Positions 34,249-44,889 of a stretch of 64,000 nt of DNA are shown piece after piece (the first letter of the stretch is position 1; each line of letters begins with the position of its first letter). Origin of the DNA: Mycolicibacterium goodii (lineage in GTDB: Bacteria > Actinomycetota > Actinomycetes > Mycobacteriales > Mycobacteriaceae); contig NZ_CP012150.1 in NCBI RefSeq assembly GCF_001187505.1, positions 4,588,001 to 4,652,000 on the forward strand, in the 5' to 3' direction. A model generated the notes under the pieces. It searched no databases and was not told where the DNA came from. It saw nothing but the letters and a program-made list of their open reading frames with translations. The position numbers were made by a program, and so were the translations under genes.

Positions 34249-36174
34249 CTAGACGAGGGCCTTCTTCGGGTTCTCGTCCACCCGGCCGAGGCGCCATTCG
34301 CCGTCGCCGAGCAACTGCAGTTCGTGGGTGTGGTGCTGCTCGACGGTGGTGCGGTGGCTGACACTGACCAGGATCGTGTCCGGCAACTCGGTGCGGACCA
34401 GTTGGTACAGCAGGAATTCGAGACCTTCGTCGAGCGCCGAGGTGGACTCGTCGAGGAACACCACCTTGGGTTTGGTCAGCAGGATGCGCGCGAACGCGAT
34501 GCGCTGCTGCTCGCCGGGGGAGAGCACCTTGGCCCAGTCCTGCACCTCGTCGAGGCGTTCGACGAGGTGTGGCAGCGCGACCTTGCGGAGGGTGTCCGCC
34601 AGCCGCTCGTCGCTGACGGAGCCCACCTCGCCCGGATAGGTCACCACGGCGCGCAGATCACCCAGCGGCACGTACGGCATCTGCGAGAGGAACATCGTCT
34701 CGTTGGGGCCGCACGGGCGGGTCAGCGTGCCCGAGGTGAACGGCCACAGTTCGGCCAGGCTGCGCAGCAGGGTGGTCTTGCCGCTGCCCGACGGGCCGGT
34801 GATCACCAGCGTGTCGCCGACCTCCAGGCGCATGTCGAGCGGTTTGATGAGCTGACGTCCGTCGGGCGTGCGAACCTCGACCTGAGTGAGTTCGACCGTG
34901 CCGTCGATGCATGCGGTGGTGGTCACCTCCGGCAGCGCGCGGGCCTCCTCGTTGGCGACCACCAGGCCGTGCAGACGGATGATCGCGGCGCGGTAGCCGG
35001 CGAACTGGTCGTATGCGTTGCGGAAGAACGACAGCCCGTCCATCAGTTCGCGGAACGCGCTCGCGGTCTGGGTCAGCCCACCCAGGGTGACCTCGCCGCT
35101 GAAGAACCGCGGGAACTGCACCATGTAGGGGATGAGTTCCTGGGCCTGGCTCACCGACAGGTTCCAGCCGTAGAACTTGGCCATCCGGTTGATGTACCGC
35201 TTGTAGTTGGCCACCACCGGCGCGAACAGCCGTCGCAGGCCGGTGCGTTCGGCGAGCTCGCCGCGGTAGAACGCGACGGCCTCGGCCGCGTCACGCATGC
35301 GCACCAGCGCGTACCGGAACGCCGCGTTGAACTTCTCGTTGTTGAACGCCAGCCAGATGATGGGGCGGCCGATCCAGAACGCGATCACGGTGGCCACCAC
35401 CACGTAGAGGATGCCGATGAAGAACATCGCCCGCGGCAGCTCGACGCCGATCACCGGCAGGGTGAGGTTGCCGGACAGGTTCCACAGGATCGCGGTGAAC
35501 GAAATCATCGAGGCGATGGCGTTTACCGCACCGAACAGCAGTGTCGCGGTCGAGGTGTTGTTCGGCGTGTTGGGCGATGGGCCCACGCCCGCGGTGAAGA
35601 TGTCGATGTCGGTCTGGATACGCTGGTCCGGGTTGTCGATCGTGTCGTCGATGAACCGGGACCGGTAATAGGCCTTGCCGTCGAGCCAGTCCGAGGTGAG
35701 CCGCGCGGTCAGCCACTGGCGCCAGGCCAGCATGAACCGCTGCGCCATGAACAGGTCGAGCATGATCCGGCCGACGTTGAGCGCGGCGAGGATGGTGAAG
35801 ACCGTCAGCGACATCCAGAAGCCGTCCTTGCCGGACGTGCGCACCGCATCGTCTCCGCCCGCGACGCCTTCGGCGATGACCTGGAAGCTGGTCATCATGT
35901 CGTTGCCCTGGAAGGTGAACAGCACCGATAGCCGCACACCCGTGATCACCGAGAGCAGCAGCGCCGCCAGCCACAACCACACCTTGACGCTGTCGGGTCC
36001 GGTGAAGTATCCGCTGGTGATCCGCCAGTACTGTCTGCCCCACGTGGTGAAGCGCATGATCATGGCCAGCACGGCCAAGGTGCACACCGCGGCGATCACC
36101 CAGCCCTTGGCGATCCAGATCAGCGATGTGAGGAGCTCGTTGCTCCAGTCGAGTGTGGGGCTGAACATTCCCAT
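34249..36174 (-). CDS. BacA/SbmA-type ABC transporter, copy 2 (Rv1819c-like)
   Basis: 641 aa with the same layout as its downstream neighbour: N-terminal SbmA/BacA membrane domain, then an ATPase with [10 protein letters not shown] (Lys466), LSPGEQQR and [12 protein letters not shown]. Both share [14 protein letters not shown] and [10 protein letters not shown]; overall similarity indicates a tandem duplication. Its length (641) is nearest to the 639 aa of Rv1819c, and it lies next to secA2, so it is the likelier ortholog. ATG 36174 is preceded at six bases by TACCTT (36186-36181 minus), a leaderless promoter. The longer frame to 38685 is only antisense to secA2. Confidence 0.93.
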   Translation of the reverse strand: MGMFSPTLDWSNELLTSLIWIAKGWVIAAVCTLAVLAMIMRFTTWGRQYWRITSGYFTGPDSVKVWLWLAALLLSVITGVRLSVLFTFQGNDMMTSFQVIAEGVAGGDDAVRTSGKDGFWMSLTVFTILAALNVGRIMLDLFMAQRFMLAWRQWLTARLTSDWLDGKAYYRSRFIDDTIDNPDQRIQTDIDIFTAGVGPSPNTPNNTSTATLLFGAVNAIASMISFTAILWNLSGNLTLPVIGVELPRAMFFIGILYVVVATVIAFWIGRPIIWLAFNNEKFNAAFRYALVRMRDAAEAVAFYRGELAERTGLRRLFAPVVANYKRYINRMAKFYGWNLSVSQAQELIPYMVQFPRFFSGEVTLGGLTQTASAFRELMDGLSFFRNAYDQFAGYRAAIIRLHGLVVANEEARALPEVTTTACIDGTVELTQVEVRTPDGRQLIKPLDMRLEVGDTLVITGPSGSGKTTLLRSLAELWPFTSGTLTRPCGPNETMFLSQMPYVPLGDLRAVVTYPGEVGSVSDERLADTLRKVALPHLVERLDEVQDWAKVLSPGEQQRIAFARILLTKPKVVFLDESTSALDEGLEFLLYQLVRTELPDTILVSVSHRTTVEQHHTHELQLLGDGEWRLGRVDENPKKALV

Positions 36175-36180
36175 GCGGGC

Positions 36181-36252
36181 AAGGTACCGCGCGAACCTGC
36201 GGCAGGGGTGGTGGAGGCACGGCTGCTGTGGTGGCGAACCTCCGCGTACCGT
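36181..36252. promoter_or_regulatory. Divergent leaderless promoters of secA2 and the BacA-type gene
   Basis: The 84-base gap holds two outward -10 hexamers, each six bases from its start codon. TACCTT on the minus strand (36186-36181) serves ATG 36174, and TACCGT on the plus strand (36247-36252) serves GTG 36259. No ribosome site is seen for either gene. Confidence 0.6.
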
Positions 36253-36258
36253 AAACGT

Positions 36259-38622
36259 GTGCCGAAGACGTCCAGCGCCAAACCGGGGCGCTTGAGTAGC
36301 AAGTTCTGGAAGCTGTTGGGTGCCAGCACCGAGCGGAGTCAGGCCCGCTCGCTGTCGGAGGTCAAAGGGGCCGCCGACTTCGAGAAGAAGGCCGCCGACC
36401 TCGACGACGAGCAGCTCACCAAGGCCGCCAAGCTGCTGAAACTGCAGGACCTGGCCGGATCGGCCGACATGCCGCAGTTCCTCGCGATCGCGCGGGAGGC
36501 CGCCGAGCGCACCACTGGCCTGCGCCCGTTCGACGTGCAGCTGCTGGCCGCCCTGCGCATGCTCGCGGGTGATGTCGTCGAGATGGCCACCGGCGAAGGC
36601 AAGACCCTGGCCGGCGCGATCGCCGCGGCCGGTTACGCCCTGGGCGGACGCCGCGTCCACGTCATCACCATCAACGACTACCTGGCGCGCCGCGACGCCG
36701 AATGGATGGGCCCGCTGCTGGAGGCACTCGGGCTCACGGTCGGCTGGATCACCGCCGACTCGACCGCCGAGGAGCGCCGCGCCGCCTACCAGTGCGATGT
36801 CACCTACGCTTCGGTCAACGAGATCGGGTTCGACGTGCTGCGCGACCAGCTGGTCACCGACGTCGCCGACCTGGTGTCGCCCAACCCCGACGTCGCGCTC
36901 ATCGACGAGGCCGACTCGGTGCTGGTCGACGAGGCGCTCGTGCCGCTGGTGCTCGCGGGCACCAGCCACCGCGAACAACCGCGCGTCGAGATCATCCGGA
37001 TGGTCGGCGAACTCGAGCCGGGCAAGCACTTCGACACCGACGCCGAGAGCCGCAACGTGCACCTCACCGAGGCTGGGGCCAAGGTGATGGAGGCCAAACT
37101 CGGGGGCATCGACCTGTACTCCGAGGAGCACGTCGGCACCACGCTCACCGAGATCAACGTGGCGCTGCACGCGCACGTGCTGCTGCAGCGCGACGTGCAC
37201 TACATCGTGCGCGACGACGCCGTGCACCTGATCAACGCCTCGCGCGGGCGGATCGCGTCGCTGCAGCGCTGGCCCGACGGCCTGCAGGCCGCGGTGGAGG
37301 CCAAGGAGGGCATCGAGACCACCGAGACCGGTGAGGTGCTCGACACCATCACCGTGCAGGCGCTGATCAACCGCTACCCGCGGGTGTGCGGCATGACCGG
37401 CACCGCGCTGGCCGCCGGTGAGCAGTTGCGCCAGTTCTACAAGCTGGGGGTGTCGCCGATCCCGCCGAACACCCCCAACGTCCGCAAGGACGAGCCGGAC
37501 CGCGTATACATCACCGCGGCCGCCAAGACCGACGCGATCGTCGAGCACATCGCCGAGGTCCACAAGACCGGCCAGCCGGTGCTCGTCGGCACCCACGACG
37601 TCGCCGAATCCGAGGAACTGCACGAGAAACTGCGCAAGGCCGGTGTGCCTGCAGTCGTGCTCAACGCCAAGAACGACGCCGAAGAGGCCGCGGTGATCGC
37701 CGAGGCGGGCAAGCTCGGCGCGGTCACGGTCTCGACGCAGATGGCCGGCCGCGGCACCGACATCCGGCTGGGCGGCTCCGACGTCGGCGACGACGACGCC
37801 GAGAAGAAGACGGTCGCCGAACTCGGCGGCCTGCACGTCGTCGGGACCGGCAGGCACCACACCGAACGGCTCGACAACCAGTTGCGCGGGCGCGCGGGCC
37901 GCCAGGGCGACCCCGGTTCGTCGGTGTTCTTCGCCAGCTGGGAGGACGACGTGGTCGTCGCGCACCTCGAACGCGGCAAGCTGCCGATGGAGACCGACCA
38001 GGACACGGGCGACGGCCGCATCGTCGCACCGCGCGCCGCGAGCCTGCTCGACCACGCGCAGCGCGTCGCCGAGGGCAGGCTGCTCGATGTGCACGCCAAC
38101 ACCTGGCGCTACAACCAGCTGATCGCCCAGCAGCGCGCCATCATCGTCGAGCGTCGCGAAACCCTGCTGCGCACCGACACCGCCCGCGAGGAACTCAGGG
38201 AACGCTCGCCCGAGCGGTACGCCAAGCTCGCCGAGGAGCTCGGCGGGGGTTCCGGAGACGCCGAGGAACGGCTGGAGAAGATCTGCCGGCTGATCATGCT
38301 GTACCACCTCGACCGTGGGTGGTGTGAGCACCTGGCGTTCCTCGCCGACATCCGCGAGAGCATCCATCTGCGGGCGCTGGGCAGGCAGAACCCGCTCGAC
38401 GAGTTCCATCGCATGGCCGTCGACGCGTTCGCCTCCCTGGCCGCCGACGCCATCGAGGCCGCGCAGCAGACCTTCGAGACCGCCGAGTCGGTCGCCGACG
38501 AACCCGGCATCGACCTGTCGAAGCTCGCCCGGCCGACATCGACGTGGACCTACATGGTTCACGACAACCCATTGGCCGACGACACGATGTCGGCGCTGAG
38601 TCTGCCGGGTGTGTTCCGCTAG
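36259..38622 (+). CDS. secA2: Accessory Sec translocation ATPase SecA2
   Basis: 787 aa motor ATPase that drives export of a special set of proteins through the Sec channel. Walker A is EMATGEGKT (Lys115); Walker B is [14 protein letters not shown]; the second helicase lobe holds [17 protein letters not shown] and [15 protein letters not shown]. It lacks the C-terminal linker and zinc tail found in SecA1, as expected for SecA2. The sequence is very close to Rv1821. GTG 36259 starts [17 protein letters not shown], matching the M. tuberculosis N-terminal core. Downstream pgsA2 follows after 23 bases but has its own -10. Confidence 0.98.
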   Translation: MPKTSSAKPGRLSSKFWKLLGASTERSQARSLSEVKGAADFEKKAADLDDEQLTKAAKLLKLQDLAGSADMPQFLAIAREAAERTTGLRPFDVQLLAALRMLAGDVVEMATGEGKTLAGAIAAAGYALGGRRVHVITINDYLARRDAEWMGPLLEALGLTVGWITADSTAEERRAAYQCDVTYASVNEIGFDVLRDQLVTDVADLVSPNPDVALIDEADSVLVDEALVPLVLAGTSHREQPRVEIIRMVGELEPGKHFDTDAESRNVHLTEAGAKVMEAKLGGIDLYSEEHVGTTLTEINVALHAHVLLQRDVHYIVRDDAVHLINASRGRIASLQRWPDGLQAAVEAKEGIETTETGEVLDTITVQALINRYPRVCGMTGTALAAGEQLRQFYKLGVSPIPPNTPNVRKDEPDRVYITAAAKTDAIVEHIAEVHKTGQPVLVGTHDVAESEELHEKLRKAGVPAVVLNAKNDAEEAAVIAEAGKLGAVTVSTQMAGRGTDIRLGGSDVGDDDAEKKTVAELGGLHVVGTGRHHTERLDNQLRGRAGRQGDPGSSVFFASWEDDVVVAHLERGKLPMETDQDTGDGRIVAPRAASLLDHAQRVAEGRLLDVHANTWRYNQLIAQQRAIIVERRETLLRTDTAREELRERSPERYAKLAEELGGGSGDAEERLEKICRLIMLYHLDRGWCEHLAFLADIRESIHLRALGRQNPLDEFHRMAVDAFASLAADAIEAAQQTFETAESVADEPGIDLSKLARPTSTWTYMVHDNPLADDTMSALSLPGVFR

Positions 38623-38645
38623 GCCGCAACCATTAGGTTCTAGGC

Positions 38646-39275
38646 ATGGAAGACGCGCCTGCTGCCCGGGGCGAAAGCCCGGCACCGGGGGCGCGCGACG
38701 AGGGGCGCGACCGGGTGCTCACCGTGCCGAACGTGCTGAGCGGTGTGCGGCTGCTGCTGGTGCCGGTGTTCCTGTACCTGCTGCTGGTCGTGCATGCGCA
38801 GGGCTGGGCCGTTGCGGTGCTGATGTTCAGCGGCTTCTCCGACTGGGCCGACGGCAAGATCGCCCGCCTGGTGGCCAACCAGTCCTCACGGCTCGGTGAA
38901 CTGCTCGATCCGCTGGTGGATCGCATCTACATGGTCACCGTGCCGGTGGCGATGGCGCTCTACGGCGCGGTGCCGTGGTGGATCGTGGTGACGCTGCTGT
39001 GCCGTGACGCCGTGCTGGCGGCGACGCTGCCGGTGCTGCGCGGCCGCGGCCTCGCGGCGCTGCCGGTGACCTACATCGGCAAGGCCGCGACATTCGCGCT
39101 GATGTCGGGTTTCCCGCTGGTGCTGCTGGGGCAGTGGGACGCGCTGTGGAGCCGCGTGATCCTGGCCTGCGGATGGGCGTTCCTGATCTGGGGGCTGCTG
39201 CTGTATCTGTGGTCGGCCGTGCTGTACCTGATGCAGGTCGCTCTGGTGGTGCGGCGAATGACCCCGGTCAGATGA
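38646..39275 (+). CDS. pgsA2: CDP-alcohol phosphatidyltransferase (Rv1822-like)
   Basis: 209 aa membrane enzyme. The CDP-alcohol phosphotransferase motif is complete: DWADGKIAR, nine residues, then [10 protein letters not shown] with the two metal-binding Asp. About five helices follow. It makes an anionic phospholipid from CDP-diacylglycerol; related proteins are phosphatidylglycerophosphate or cardiolipin synthases, and the M. tuberculosis ortholog is labelled PgsA2. Which alcohol it uses cannot be read here. TAGGTT (38634-38639) lies six bases before ATG 38646, so it probably has its own leaderless transcript. Confidence 0.9.
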   Translation: MEDAPAARGESPAPGARDEGRDRVLTVPNVLSGVRLLLVPVFLYLLLVVHAQGWAVAVLMFSGFSDWADGKIARLVANQSSRLGELLDPLVDRIYMVTVPVAMALYGAVPWWIVVTLLCRDAVLAATLPVLRGRGLAALPVTYIGKAATFALMSGFPLVLLGQWDALWSRVILACGWAFLIWGLLLYLWSAVLYLMQVALVVRRMTPVR

Positions 39276-39285
39276 GACCGGCCCG

Positions 39286-40221
39286 ATGAGCACGCTCGGC
39301 GGGTACGGCTCGTTCACCGGCCCGCACACCGACCCCGCAGGCGGACCCAACCGCCACTCCGATCCCAACGAGGCCGACGCGCCGACGCGCATCCCGGTGC
39401 CGTCGCTGCTGCGGTCCCTGCTCTCGGAGCACCTCGACCCCGGCCACGCCGCGGCCGCCGAGGAACGCAGGGCCGGGAAACCTCCGCGCAGGCGCGGCTT
39501 CGAGTGGAGCTGGCAGGTGCTCGCGGCCCTGGCGATCGCCGCGGTCTTCGCGATCGCCGCGGCTCAGGTCCAGATCGCGGCGCCCGCGGCCCGCGAGGCC
39601 CAGCACGCGTTGGCCGGACGCGTCCGTGCCGTCGAGATCGCGGCCGATCGGGCCGGTGCCGAACGCAACGCACTCGCCGATCAGGTCGATGCCGAACAAC
39701 GTCGCAGGCTCGGAATGGACACCGACGGTCAGCGGTTGCTCGACAACCTCGACTCGGCGAACGTCGCGGCAGCGGCGGTCCCGATGATCGGTCCTGGTCT
39801 CACGGTGACGGTCACCGACCCGGGCATGTCGCGTGACCTCAGCGACGTGTCCAAGCAGCGCGTCGCGGGCAGTCAGCAGGTCATCCTCGACCGGGACCTG
39901 CAACTGGTGGTCAACTCGCTGTGGGCCAGTGGCGCGGAGGCGATCTCCGTCGGTGGGGTGCGCGTCGGGGCCGGGGTGACCATCCGGCAGGCAGGCGGCG
40001 GCATCCTGGTCGACAATCAGCCGATCACCAGTCCGTATGTCATCGTGGCCATCGGTCCGCCGAACGCCATGTCGGACGTGTTCAACCGCAGCCCGGCGCT
40101 GCAGCGGCTGCGGCTGCTGGAGACCTCCTATGGCGTCGGGGTGAACGTGAGCATGGGCGACGGCCTGAACGTGCCCGCGGTCGCGGTACGAGATGTCAAC
40201 TTCGCCAAGCAGATTGGATAG
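39286..40221 (+). CDS. DUF881 membrane protein, first copy (Rv1823-like)
   Basis: 311 aa. A disordered cytoplasmic N-terminus (1-70) precedes one helix at about 76-97, then a coiled-coil-like stretch ([31 protein letters not shown] region) and the extracytoplasmic DUF881 domain (about 160-310), with [12 protein letters not shown] and [21 protein letters not shown]. In Firmicutes DUF881 proteins lie beside Sbp upstream of ftsA-ftsZ; here the same trio lies between pgsA2 and gcvH. A role in envelope or division is inferred from that context. Molecular function is unknown. Confidence 0.92.
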   Translation: MSTLGGYGSFTGPHTDPAGGPNRHSDPNEADAPTRIPVPSLLRSLLSEHLDPGHAAAAEERRAGKPPRRRGFEWSWQVLAALAIAAVFAIAAAQVQIAAPAAREAQHALAGRVRAVEIAADRAGAERNALADQVDAEQRRRLGMDTDGQRLLDNLDSANVAAAAVPMIGPGLTVTVTDPGMSRDLSDVSKQRVAGSQQVILDRDLQLVVNSLWASGAEAISVGGVRVGAGVTIRQAGGGILVDNQPITSPYVIVAIGPPNAMSDVFNRSPALQRLRLLETSYGVGVNVSMGDGLNVPAVAVRDVNFAKQIG

Positions 40222-40250
40222 CAGTGGGTAGAACGGGATTGACGGACTAG

Positions 40251-40583
40251 ATGATCGGGATCGTTGCGCTTGTCGTCGGCATCGTGCTTGGGCTGGTGTT
40301 CCGCCCCGACGTGCCCGAGATCGTCGAGCCGTACCTGCCGATCGCCGTGGTCGCGGCGCTCGACGCGGTGTTCGGCGGACTGCGGGCCTATCTGGAGAAG
40401 ATCTTCGACGCCAAGGTGTTCGTGGTGTCGTTCGTGTTCAACGTCCTGGTGGCGGCGTTGATCGTCTACCTGGGTGACCAACTCGGGGTGGGGACGCAGT
40501 TGTCGACCGCGATCATCGTGGTGCTGGGCATCCGAATCTTCGGAAATGCCGCGGCGTTGCGGCGCAGACTGTTCGGAGCCTGA
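40251..40583 (+). CDS. Small basic protein Sbp (DUF1290) membrane protein (Rv1824-like)
   Basis: 110 aa with three hydrophobic helices (about 1-17, 28-44, 56-78). The conserved text VPEIVEPYLPIAVVAALDAVFGGLRA and FVSFVFNVLVAALIVYLGDQLGVG-type helix identify the Sbp/DUF1290 family. Sbp lies between DUF881 genes in many Gram-positive bacteria. Here it is also flanked by two DUF881 genes, 29 and 25 bases away, so the three probably make one membrane complex. No enzymatic motif. Confidence 0.92.
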   Translation: MIGIVALVVGIVLGLVFRPDVPEIVEPYLPIAVVAALDAVFGGLRAYLEKIFDAKVFVVSFVFNVLVAALIVYLGDQLGVGTQLSTAIIVVLGIRIFGNAAALRRRLFGA

Positions 40584-40608
40584 GAACGACGATGTCCGGA
40601 ACGTTGAC

Positions 40609-41466
40609 ATGACCGAGAACGAGCCCACCCAGCAGCCCGCGACCACCGGCCGTGGTGTCGAACACCGGGTCGAACGCACTGTCGAACATCATGGCCGCCA
40701 CGAGATGCCGGAGCGCGCACCGCGGTTCCGGATCTTCGGCCGGAGCCGGCCGATCGCGACCAGGAGCCGGTCGCAGTTGATCTTCGGCGCGCTCGGGGTG
40801 CTGCTGTGCCTGCTGCTCGGAGTGGCGATCGTCACCCAGGTGCGCCAGAACGAGTCCGGCGATTCGCTGGAGACCGCCCGCCCCGCCGACCTGCTCGTGT
40901 TGCTCGATTCGCTTCAGCAACGCGAGGCGTCACTCAACACCGAGGTGGCCGATCTGCAGCGCACGCTGCAGGAGCTGCAGGCCTCGGGCACCAGCGACCA
41001 GGCCGCGATCGAGAGCGCCCAGGCCCGTCTGGCGGCCCTGTCGATCCAGATCGGGACGGTCGCGGCCACCGGACCGGGGGTGACGTTGACCATCGAGGAT
41101 TCCGGTCCCGGCGTGTCGCCCGAGACCATGCTCGACGTGATCAACGAGTTGCGCGCGGCGGGTGCGGAGGCCATCGAGATCCGCGGCGGGGGAGACCAGC
41201 GCAGCGCGGTGCGCGTCGGCGTCGACACCTGGATCGCGGGCGCCCCCGGTGAGCTGGTCGTCGACAACGTCACGCTGCGACCGCCCTATTCGGTTATCGC
41301 CATTGGGGATCCGCCCACCCTGGCCGCCGCCATGAACATTCCGGGCGGGGCGATGGACAGCGTCAAACGGGTCGGCGGCACGATGGTGATACAACAAGCC
41401 GAGCAGGTCGACGTCACCGCCTTGCGGCAACCGAAACCGCGCCAATACGCTCAGCCCGTCAAATGA
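40609..41466 (+). CDS. DUF881 membrane protein, second copy (Rv1825-like)
   Basis: 285 aa. Basic, disordered cytoplasmic N-terminus, one helix at about 56-77, a coiled coil ([19 protein letters not shown] onward, about 98-145), then the DUF881 domain with [14 protein letters not shown] and [20 protein letters not shown] 40609 is chosen because the longer frame from 40474 is antisense-like and overlaps sbp. It shares the domain, but little else, with the first DUF881 protein, so the pair may form a heterodimer around Sbp. gcvH follows 22 bases later. Confidence 0.92.
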   Translation: MTENEPTQQPATTGRGVEHRVERTVEHHGRHEMPERAPRFRIFGRSRPIATRSRSQLIFGALGVLLCLLLGVAIVTQVRQNESGDSLETARPADLLVLLDSLQQREASLNTEVADLQRTLQELQASGTSDQAAIESAQARLAALSIQIGTVAATGPGVTLTIEDSGPGVSPETMLDVINELRAAGAEAIEIRGGGDQRSAVRVGVDTWIAGAPGELVVDNVTLRPPYSVIAIGDPPTLAAAMNIPGGAMDSVKRVGGTMVIQQAEQVDVTALRQPKPRQYAQPVK

Positions 41467-41488
41467 CCCGGACCAAACGAGGAGCGCC

Positions 41489-41884
41489 GTGAGCGAGATC
41501 CCAGCCGACCTGTACTACACCTCCGAACACGAGTGGGTGTTGCGCACCGGTGATGACACGGTGCGCGTCGGCATCACCGACTACGCGCAGTCCGCACTGG
41601 GCGACGTGGTGTTCGTGCAGTTGCCCGACGTCGACGCCGACGTGACCGCGGGCGACGCGTTCGGCGAGGTCGAATCCACCAAGTCGGTGTCGGATCTCTA
41701 CGCCCCCGTCACGGCGAAAGTCGTTGCCGTCAACGGTGATCTGGAAGGCAGCCCGGAACTGGTCAACTCCGATCCGTACGGCGAGGGCTGGCTGGTCGAC
41801 CTGCGGGTCGAAGCGGGCACCCTCGACCAGGCGCTGGGCGGTTTGCTGGATGCGGAGGGCTACCGCGCAGTCGTCACCGAGTAA
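41489..41884 (+). CDS. gcvH: Glycine cleavage system H protein
   Basis: 131 aa lipoyl carrier that shuttles the aminomethyl group between the P, T and L proteins of the glycine cleavage complex. The lipoylation motif is [15 protein letters not shown], with Lys65 as the attachment site. The start GTG 41489 follows AGGAG. Length and the N-terminal YTSEHEWV are standard. garA lies 177 bases downstream. The P protein gene, gcvP, is about 3.3 kb further on behind a glycine riboswitch; no T or L gene is in the window. Confidence 0.97.
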   Translation: MSEIPADLYYTSEHEWVLRTGDDTVRVGITDYAQSALGDVVFVQLPDVDADVTAGDAFGEVESTKSVSDLYAPVTAKVVAVNGDLEGSPELVNSDPYGEGWLVDLRVEAGTLDQALGGLLDAEGYRAVVTE

Positions 41885-42060
41885 CGAATTGTTAGGGTTT
41901 TGCACGACCGGATCGACCGTGCCCGGCGCGCAGACAGCCACCCCATCGGATCCGGCGGTGGTGAGTACAGCGACGCCCATTGCGCGGTACGGTCAACGTT
42001 AGACCGGCGACGGCCCAGGCCCCGTCGGGCAACGCCACAGCAGCCAGTGAGGAGCAGCGG

Positions 42061-42537
42061 GTGACGGACAAAGACAGCAATTTGGGGGCGGACCAGTCGG
42101 AGGATGTGACGGTAGAGACCACATCGGTCTTCCGCGCTGACTTCCTCAACGAACTGGATGCCCCCGCCGCGGCGGGTACCGAAGGCGCCGTCTCCGGTGT
42201 CGAGGGCCTGCCATCGGGGTCGGCTTTGCTTGTCGTCAAGCGTGGACCGAACGCGGGGTCGCGTTTCCTTCTCGACCAGCCGACCACGTCGGCCGGACGG
42301 CACCCCGACAGCGACATCTTCCTCGACGACGTCACCGTGAGCCGTCGGCACGCGGAGTTCCGCCTGGAGGGCGGTGAGTTCCAGGTGGTCGACGTGGGCA
42401 GCCTCAACGGCACCTACGTGAACCGGGAACCGGTCGACTCGGCCGTGCTCGCCAACGGCGACGAGGTGCAGATCGGCAAGTTCCGTCTGGTGTTCCTGAC
42501 CGGACCCAAGTCCGACGACAGCGGCTCGAACGCCTGA
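42061..42537 (+). CDS. garA: FHA-domain metabolic regulator GarA
   Basis: 158 aa. The FHA domain (about 55-145) carries the phosphothreonine-binding residues in [17 protein letters not shown] and [11 protein letters not shown]. The N-terminal phospho-motif VTVETTSVF has Thr20 and Thr21, equivalent to the PknG and PknB targets of M. tuberculosis GarA. Unphosphorylated GarA inhibits alpha-ketoglutarate decarboxylase and glutamate dehydrogenase and activates glutamate synthase; phosphorylation makes the FHA domain bind its own tail. GTG 42061 follows GAGGAG. The upstream reading from 41980 is not supported. Nearly identical to Rv1827. Confidence 0.98.
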   Translation: MTDKDSNLGADQSEDVTVETTSVFRADFLNELDAPAAAGTEGAVSGVEGLPSGSALLVVKRGPNAGSRFLLDQPTTSAGRHPDSDIFLDDVTVSRRHAEFRLEGGEFQVVDVGSLNGTYVNREPVDSAVLANGDEVQIGKFRLVFLTGPKSDDSGSNA

Positions 42538-42572
42538 CCCATGGCGGCGATGAGCGCCTGCGCGAAGAGCCG

Positions 42573-43322
42573 ATGACCCATCCGGACAGATCAGCACCAG
42601 CCGGGATGTCGATCGGTGCGGTCCTCGACCTGCTCCGGGCCGACTTCCCGGACGTGACCATCTCCAAGATCCGGTTCCTGGAAGCCGAGGGTCTGGTGAC
42701 CCCGGAGCGCACCGCTTCGGGGTACCGGCGGTTCACCGCATACGACTGCGCCAGGCTGCGCTTCATCCTCACCGCGCAACGCGATCAGTACCTGCCGCTC
42801 AAGGTGATCAAGGCGCAGCTCGATGCGCTGCCCGACGGCGAACTGCCCCAGACCGGTTCGGCATACGCGGTGCCGCGTCTGGTGCCGGTCGACGACCGGG
42901 CGACCGACACACCGGGCGTGTCGCGGGCGGTTTCCGGTATGGCCCCGACGCAGGTCCGGCTGACCCGTGAGGATGTGCTGGAACGCTCGGGCGTCGATGA
43001 GGCGATGCTCGGCGCGCTGATCAAGAACGGGGTGATCACCCCCGGCAAGGGCGGACTGTTCGACGAGCATTCGGTGGTGATCGCGCAGTGCGCCAAGGCG
43101 CTCGAAGACTACGGTGTCGAACCCCGGCATCTGCGGGCGTTCCGGTCGGCCGCCGACCGGCAGTCCGATCTCATCGCGCAGATCGCCGGGCCGGTGGTAA
43201 AGGCCGGTAAGGCCGGCGCGCGGGACCGCGCCGACGACCTGGCGCGCGAGGTGGCGGCGCTGGCGATCACGCTGCACACGTCGCTCATCAAGTCGGCCGT
43301 ACGCGACGTTCTGGATCGCTGA
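42573..43322 (+). CDS. MerR-type transcriptional regulator (Rv1828-like)
   Basis: 249 aa. An N-terminal winged helix (about 12-75) reads [40 protein letters not shown]. Unlike metal-sensing MerR proteins it has a long C-terminal domain (about 120-249) with [20 protein letters not shown] and a Cys in [14 protein letters not shown]. Rv1828 binds DNA as a dimer; its effector is not known to me. It lies between garA and the BFN-domain gene and is probably transcribed with garA (35-base gap). Confidence 0.93.
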   Translation: MTHPDRSAPAGMSIGAVLDLLRADFPDVTISKIRFLEAEGLVTPERTASGYRRFTAYDCARLRFILTAQRDQYLPLKVIKAQLDALPDGELPQTGSAYAVPRLVPVDDRATDTPGVSRAVSGMAPTQVRLTREDVLERSGVDEAMLGALIKNGVITPGKGGLFDEHSVVIAQCAKALEDYGVEPRHLRAFRSAADRQSDLIAQIAGPVVKAGKAGARDRADDLAREVAALAITLHTSLIKSAVRDVLDR

Positions 43323-43414
43323 GGATTAGACTCGTTTTGACGGCTTGTTCGTCACGACAGGTCCGCTTCCAAGTCACGGACGAGACAGCACAGCGGTGCG
43401 GAGGGTAGGCACAG

Positions 43415-43909
43415 ATGGCTGAGGTTCGGGTGGTCGGCATTCGTGTGGAGCAGCCGCAGAACCAGCCGGTACTGCTGCTGCGCGAATCCAATGGCGACCG
43501 TTACCTGCCGATTTGGATCGGGCAGTCGGAGGCGGCTGCGATCGCGCTGGAACAGCAGGGTGTCGAGCCCGCGCGGCCGCTGACCCATGATCTGATCCGA
43601 GATGTCATTGCGGCGCTGGGACATTCGCTCAAAGAGGTGCGCATCGTCGATCTGCAGGAAGGCACGTTCTACGCCGACCTGATCTTCGACCGCGACATCA
43701 AGGTGTCGGCGCGGCCGTCGGATTCGGTGGCGATCGCGCTGCGCGTCGGCGTGCCGATCTATGTGGAGGAGGCGGTGCTCGCCGAAGCGGGCCTGCTCAT
43801 CCCCGACGAGAACGACGAGGACGCCTCCGGCACCGTCCGCGAGGACGAGGTCGAGAAGTTCAAGGAATTCCTCGACAGCGTCTCACCGGACGATTTCAAG
43901 GCCACCTGA
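43415..43909 (+). CDS. Bifunctional nuclease (BFN, DUF151) domain protein (Rv1829-like)
   Basis: 164 aa, almost entirely one BFN domain: VVGIRVEQPQNQPVLLLRES, YLPIWIGQSEAAAIALEQQG, RPLTHDLIRDVIAALG and ARPSDSVAIALRVGVPIYV. BFN proteins from plants have DNase/RNase activity; bacterial relatives are mostly uncharacterised. The C-terminal tail is acidic (DENDEDASGTVREDEVEKF). ATG 43415 has GGAGGG eleven bases upstream. It lies between two MerR-type genes, as in M. tuberculosis, which suggests a conserved regulatory locus rather than chance. Confidence 0.93.
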   Translation: MAEVRVVGIRVEQPQNQPVLLLRESNGDRYLPIWIGQSEAAAIALEQQGVEPARPLTHDLIRDVIAALGHSLKEVRIVDLQEGTFYADLIFDRDIKVSARPSDSVAIALRVGVPIYVEEAVLAEAGLLIPDENDEDASGTVREDEVEKFKEFLDSVSPDDFKAT

Positions 43910-44196
43910 GCGGTCGGATTCGGCCGGCTTCCGCTGTTGACTTCGCTGCCGATTTCGGTGCCGATGTCGCTGTAGTGCCGGGCAGGTCACGGAACCGTCT
44001 CAACTGTGACCAACGCGTTCGACACGCGGCTCAGGTGGCATCCGAGGGGGATTCCGGCAGCCATACTTTTCACAGCAGCCGGCAGTCAGGACCCGGCGGG
44101 AAGCGTATGCTCGACACATTCGGGCTTGGGGCGGACCGTTGCGGACAGGTTGCTGCGACAGAGGGCGGACGAGTTCGATCGGCGAGAGGATTCACA

Positions 44197-44829
44197 GTGG
44201 GTGACACGCCACGGCAGACAGAGTTGGATCTGACCACCGGGTTGGATTCGACCACGGGGGCAGAGCCACCTGTCCGGCCGTCCAGCGAACCCGTGCAGGC
44301 CGGGTTGTTCCCCGACGACTCCGTTCCCGACGAACTCGTCGGATACCGCGGCCCCAGCGCCTGCCAGATTGCAGGCATCACCTACCGGCAGCTGGACTAC
44401 TGGGCCCGCACATCGCTCGTCGTGCCGTCCATCCGCAGCGCGGCGGGTTCGGGTAGCCAGCGCCTCTACTCCTTCAAGGACATCCTGGTCCTCAAGATCG
44501 TCAAGCGACTTCTCGACACCGGCATCTCGCTGCACAACATCCGCGTCGCGGTCGATCACCTGCGGCAGCGCGGTGTGCAGGACCTCGCCAACATCACGCT
44601 GTTCTCCGACGGCACCACCGTCTACGAGTGCACGTCCGCCGAAGAGGTCGTCGACCTGCTGCAGGGTGGCCAGGGCGTGTTCGGTATCGCGGTGTCCGGC
44701 GCGATGCGCGAGCTGACCGGTGTGATCGCCGACTTCCCGAGTGAGCGCGCCGACGGCGGCGAGGCGATCCCGTCGCCCGAGGACGAGCTGGCGTCGCGAC
44801 GCAAGAGCCGCGACCGCAAGATCGGCTGA
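44197..44829 (+). CDS. MerR-type transcriptional regulator (Rv1830-like)
   Basis: 210 aa. A disordered N-terminal 45 residues precede the winged helix (YRGPSACQIAGITYRQLDYWARTSLVVPSIRSAAGSGSQRLYSFKDILVLKIVKRLLDTG region, about 48-110). The C-terminal part has NITLFSDGTTVYECTSAEEVVDLLQGGQGVFGIA. GTG 44197 is chosen for its AGAGGA site at seven bases; the frame upstream to 43975 is low-quality coding. It sits just upstream of the glycine riboswitch and gcvP. The ligand and targets are unknown to me. Confidence 0.92.
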   Translation: MGDTPRQTELDLTTGLDSTTGAEPPVRPSSEPVQAGLFPDDSVPDELVGYRGPSACQIAGITYRQLDYWARTSLVVPSIRSAAGSGSQRLYSFKDILVLKIVKRLLDTGISLHNIRVAVDHLRQRGVQDLANITLFSDGTTVYECTSAEEVVDLLQGGQGVFGIAVSGAMRELTGVIADFPSERADGGEAIPSPEDELASRRKSRDRKIG

Positions 44830-44889
44830 GCCGGCGGCCACCGCCCCACAACAGGTTCGGTCGAGCGGTAGAATTTGCAGCGCATCGCC

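Noticed and set aside
36175..38685. A 1478-residue minus-strand open frame that extends the BacA-type copy 2 across the whole secA2 gene
   Set aside because: Only the part after ATG 36174 is protein-like. The upstream 837 residues are antisense to secA2, rich in Arg, Gly, Val and His, and have no domain. High GC makes such frames common.
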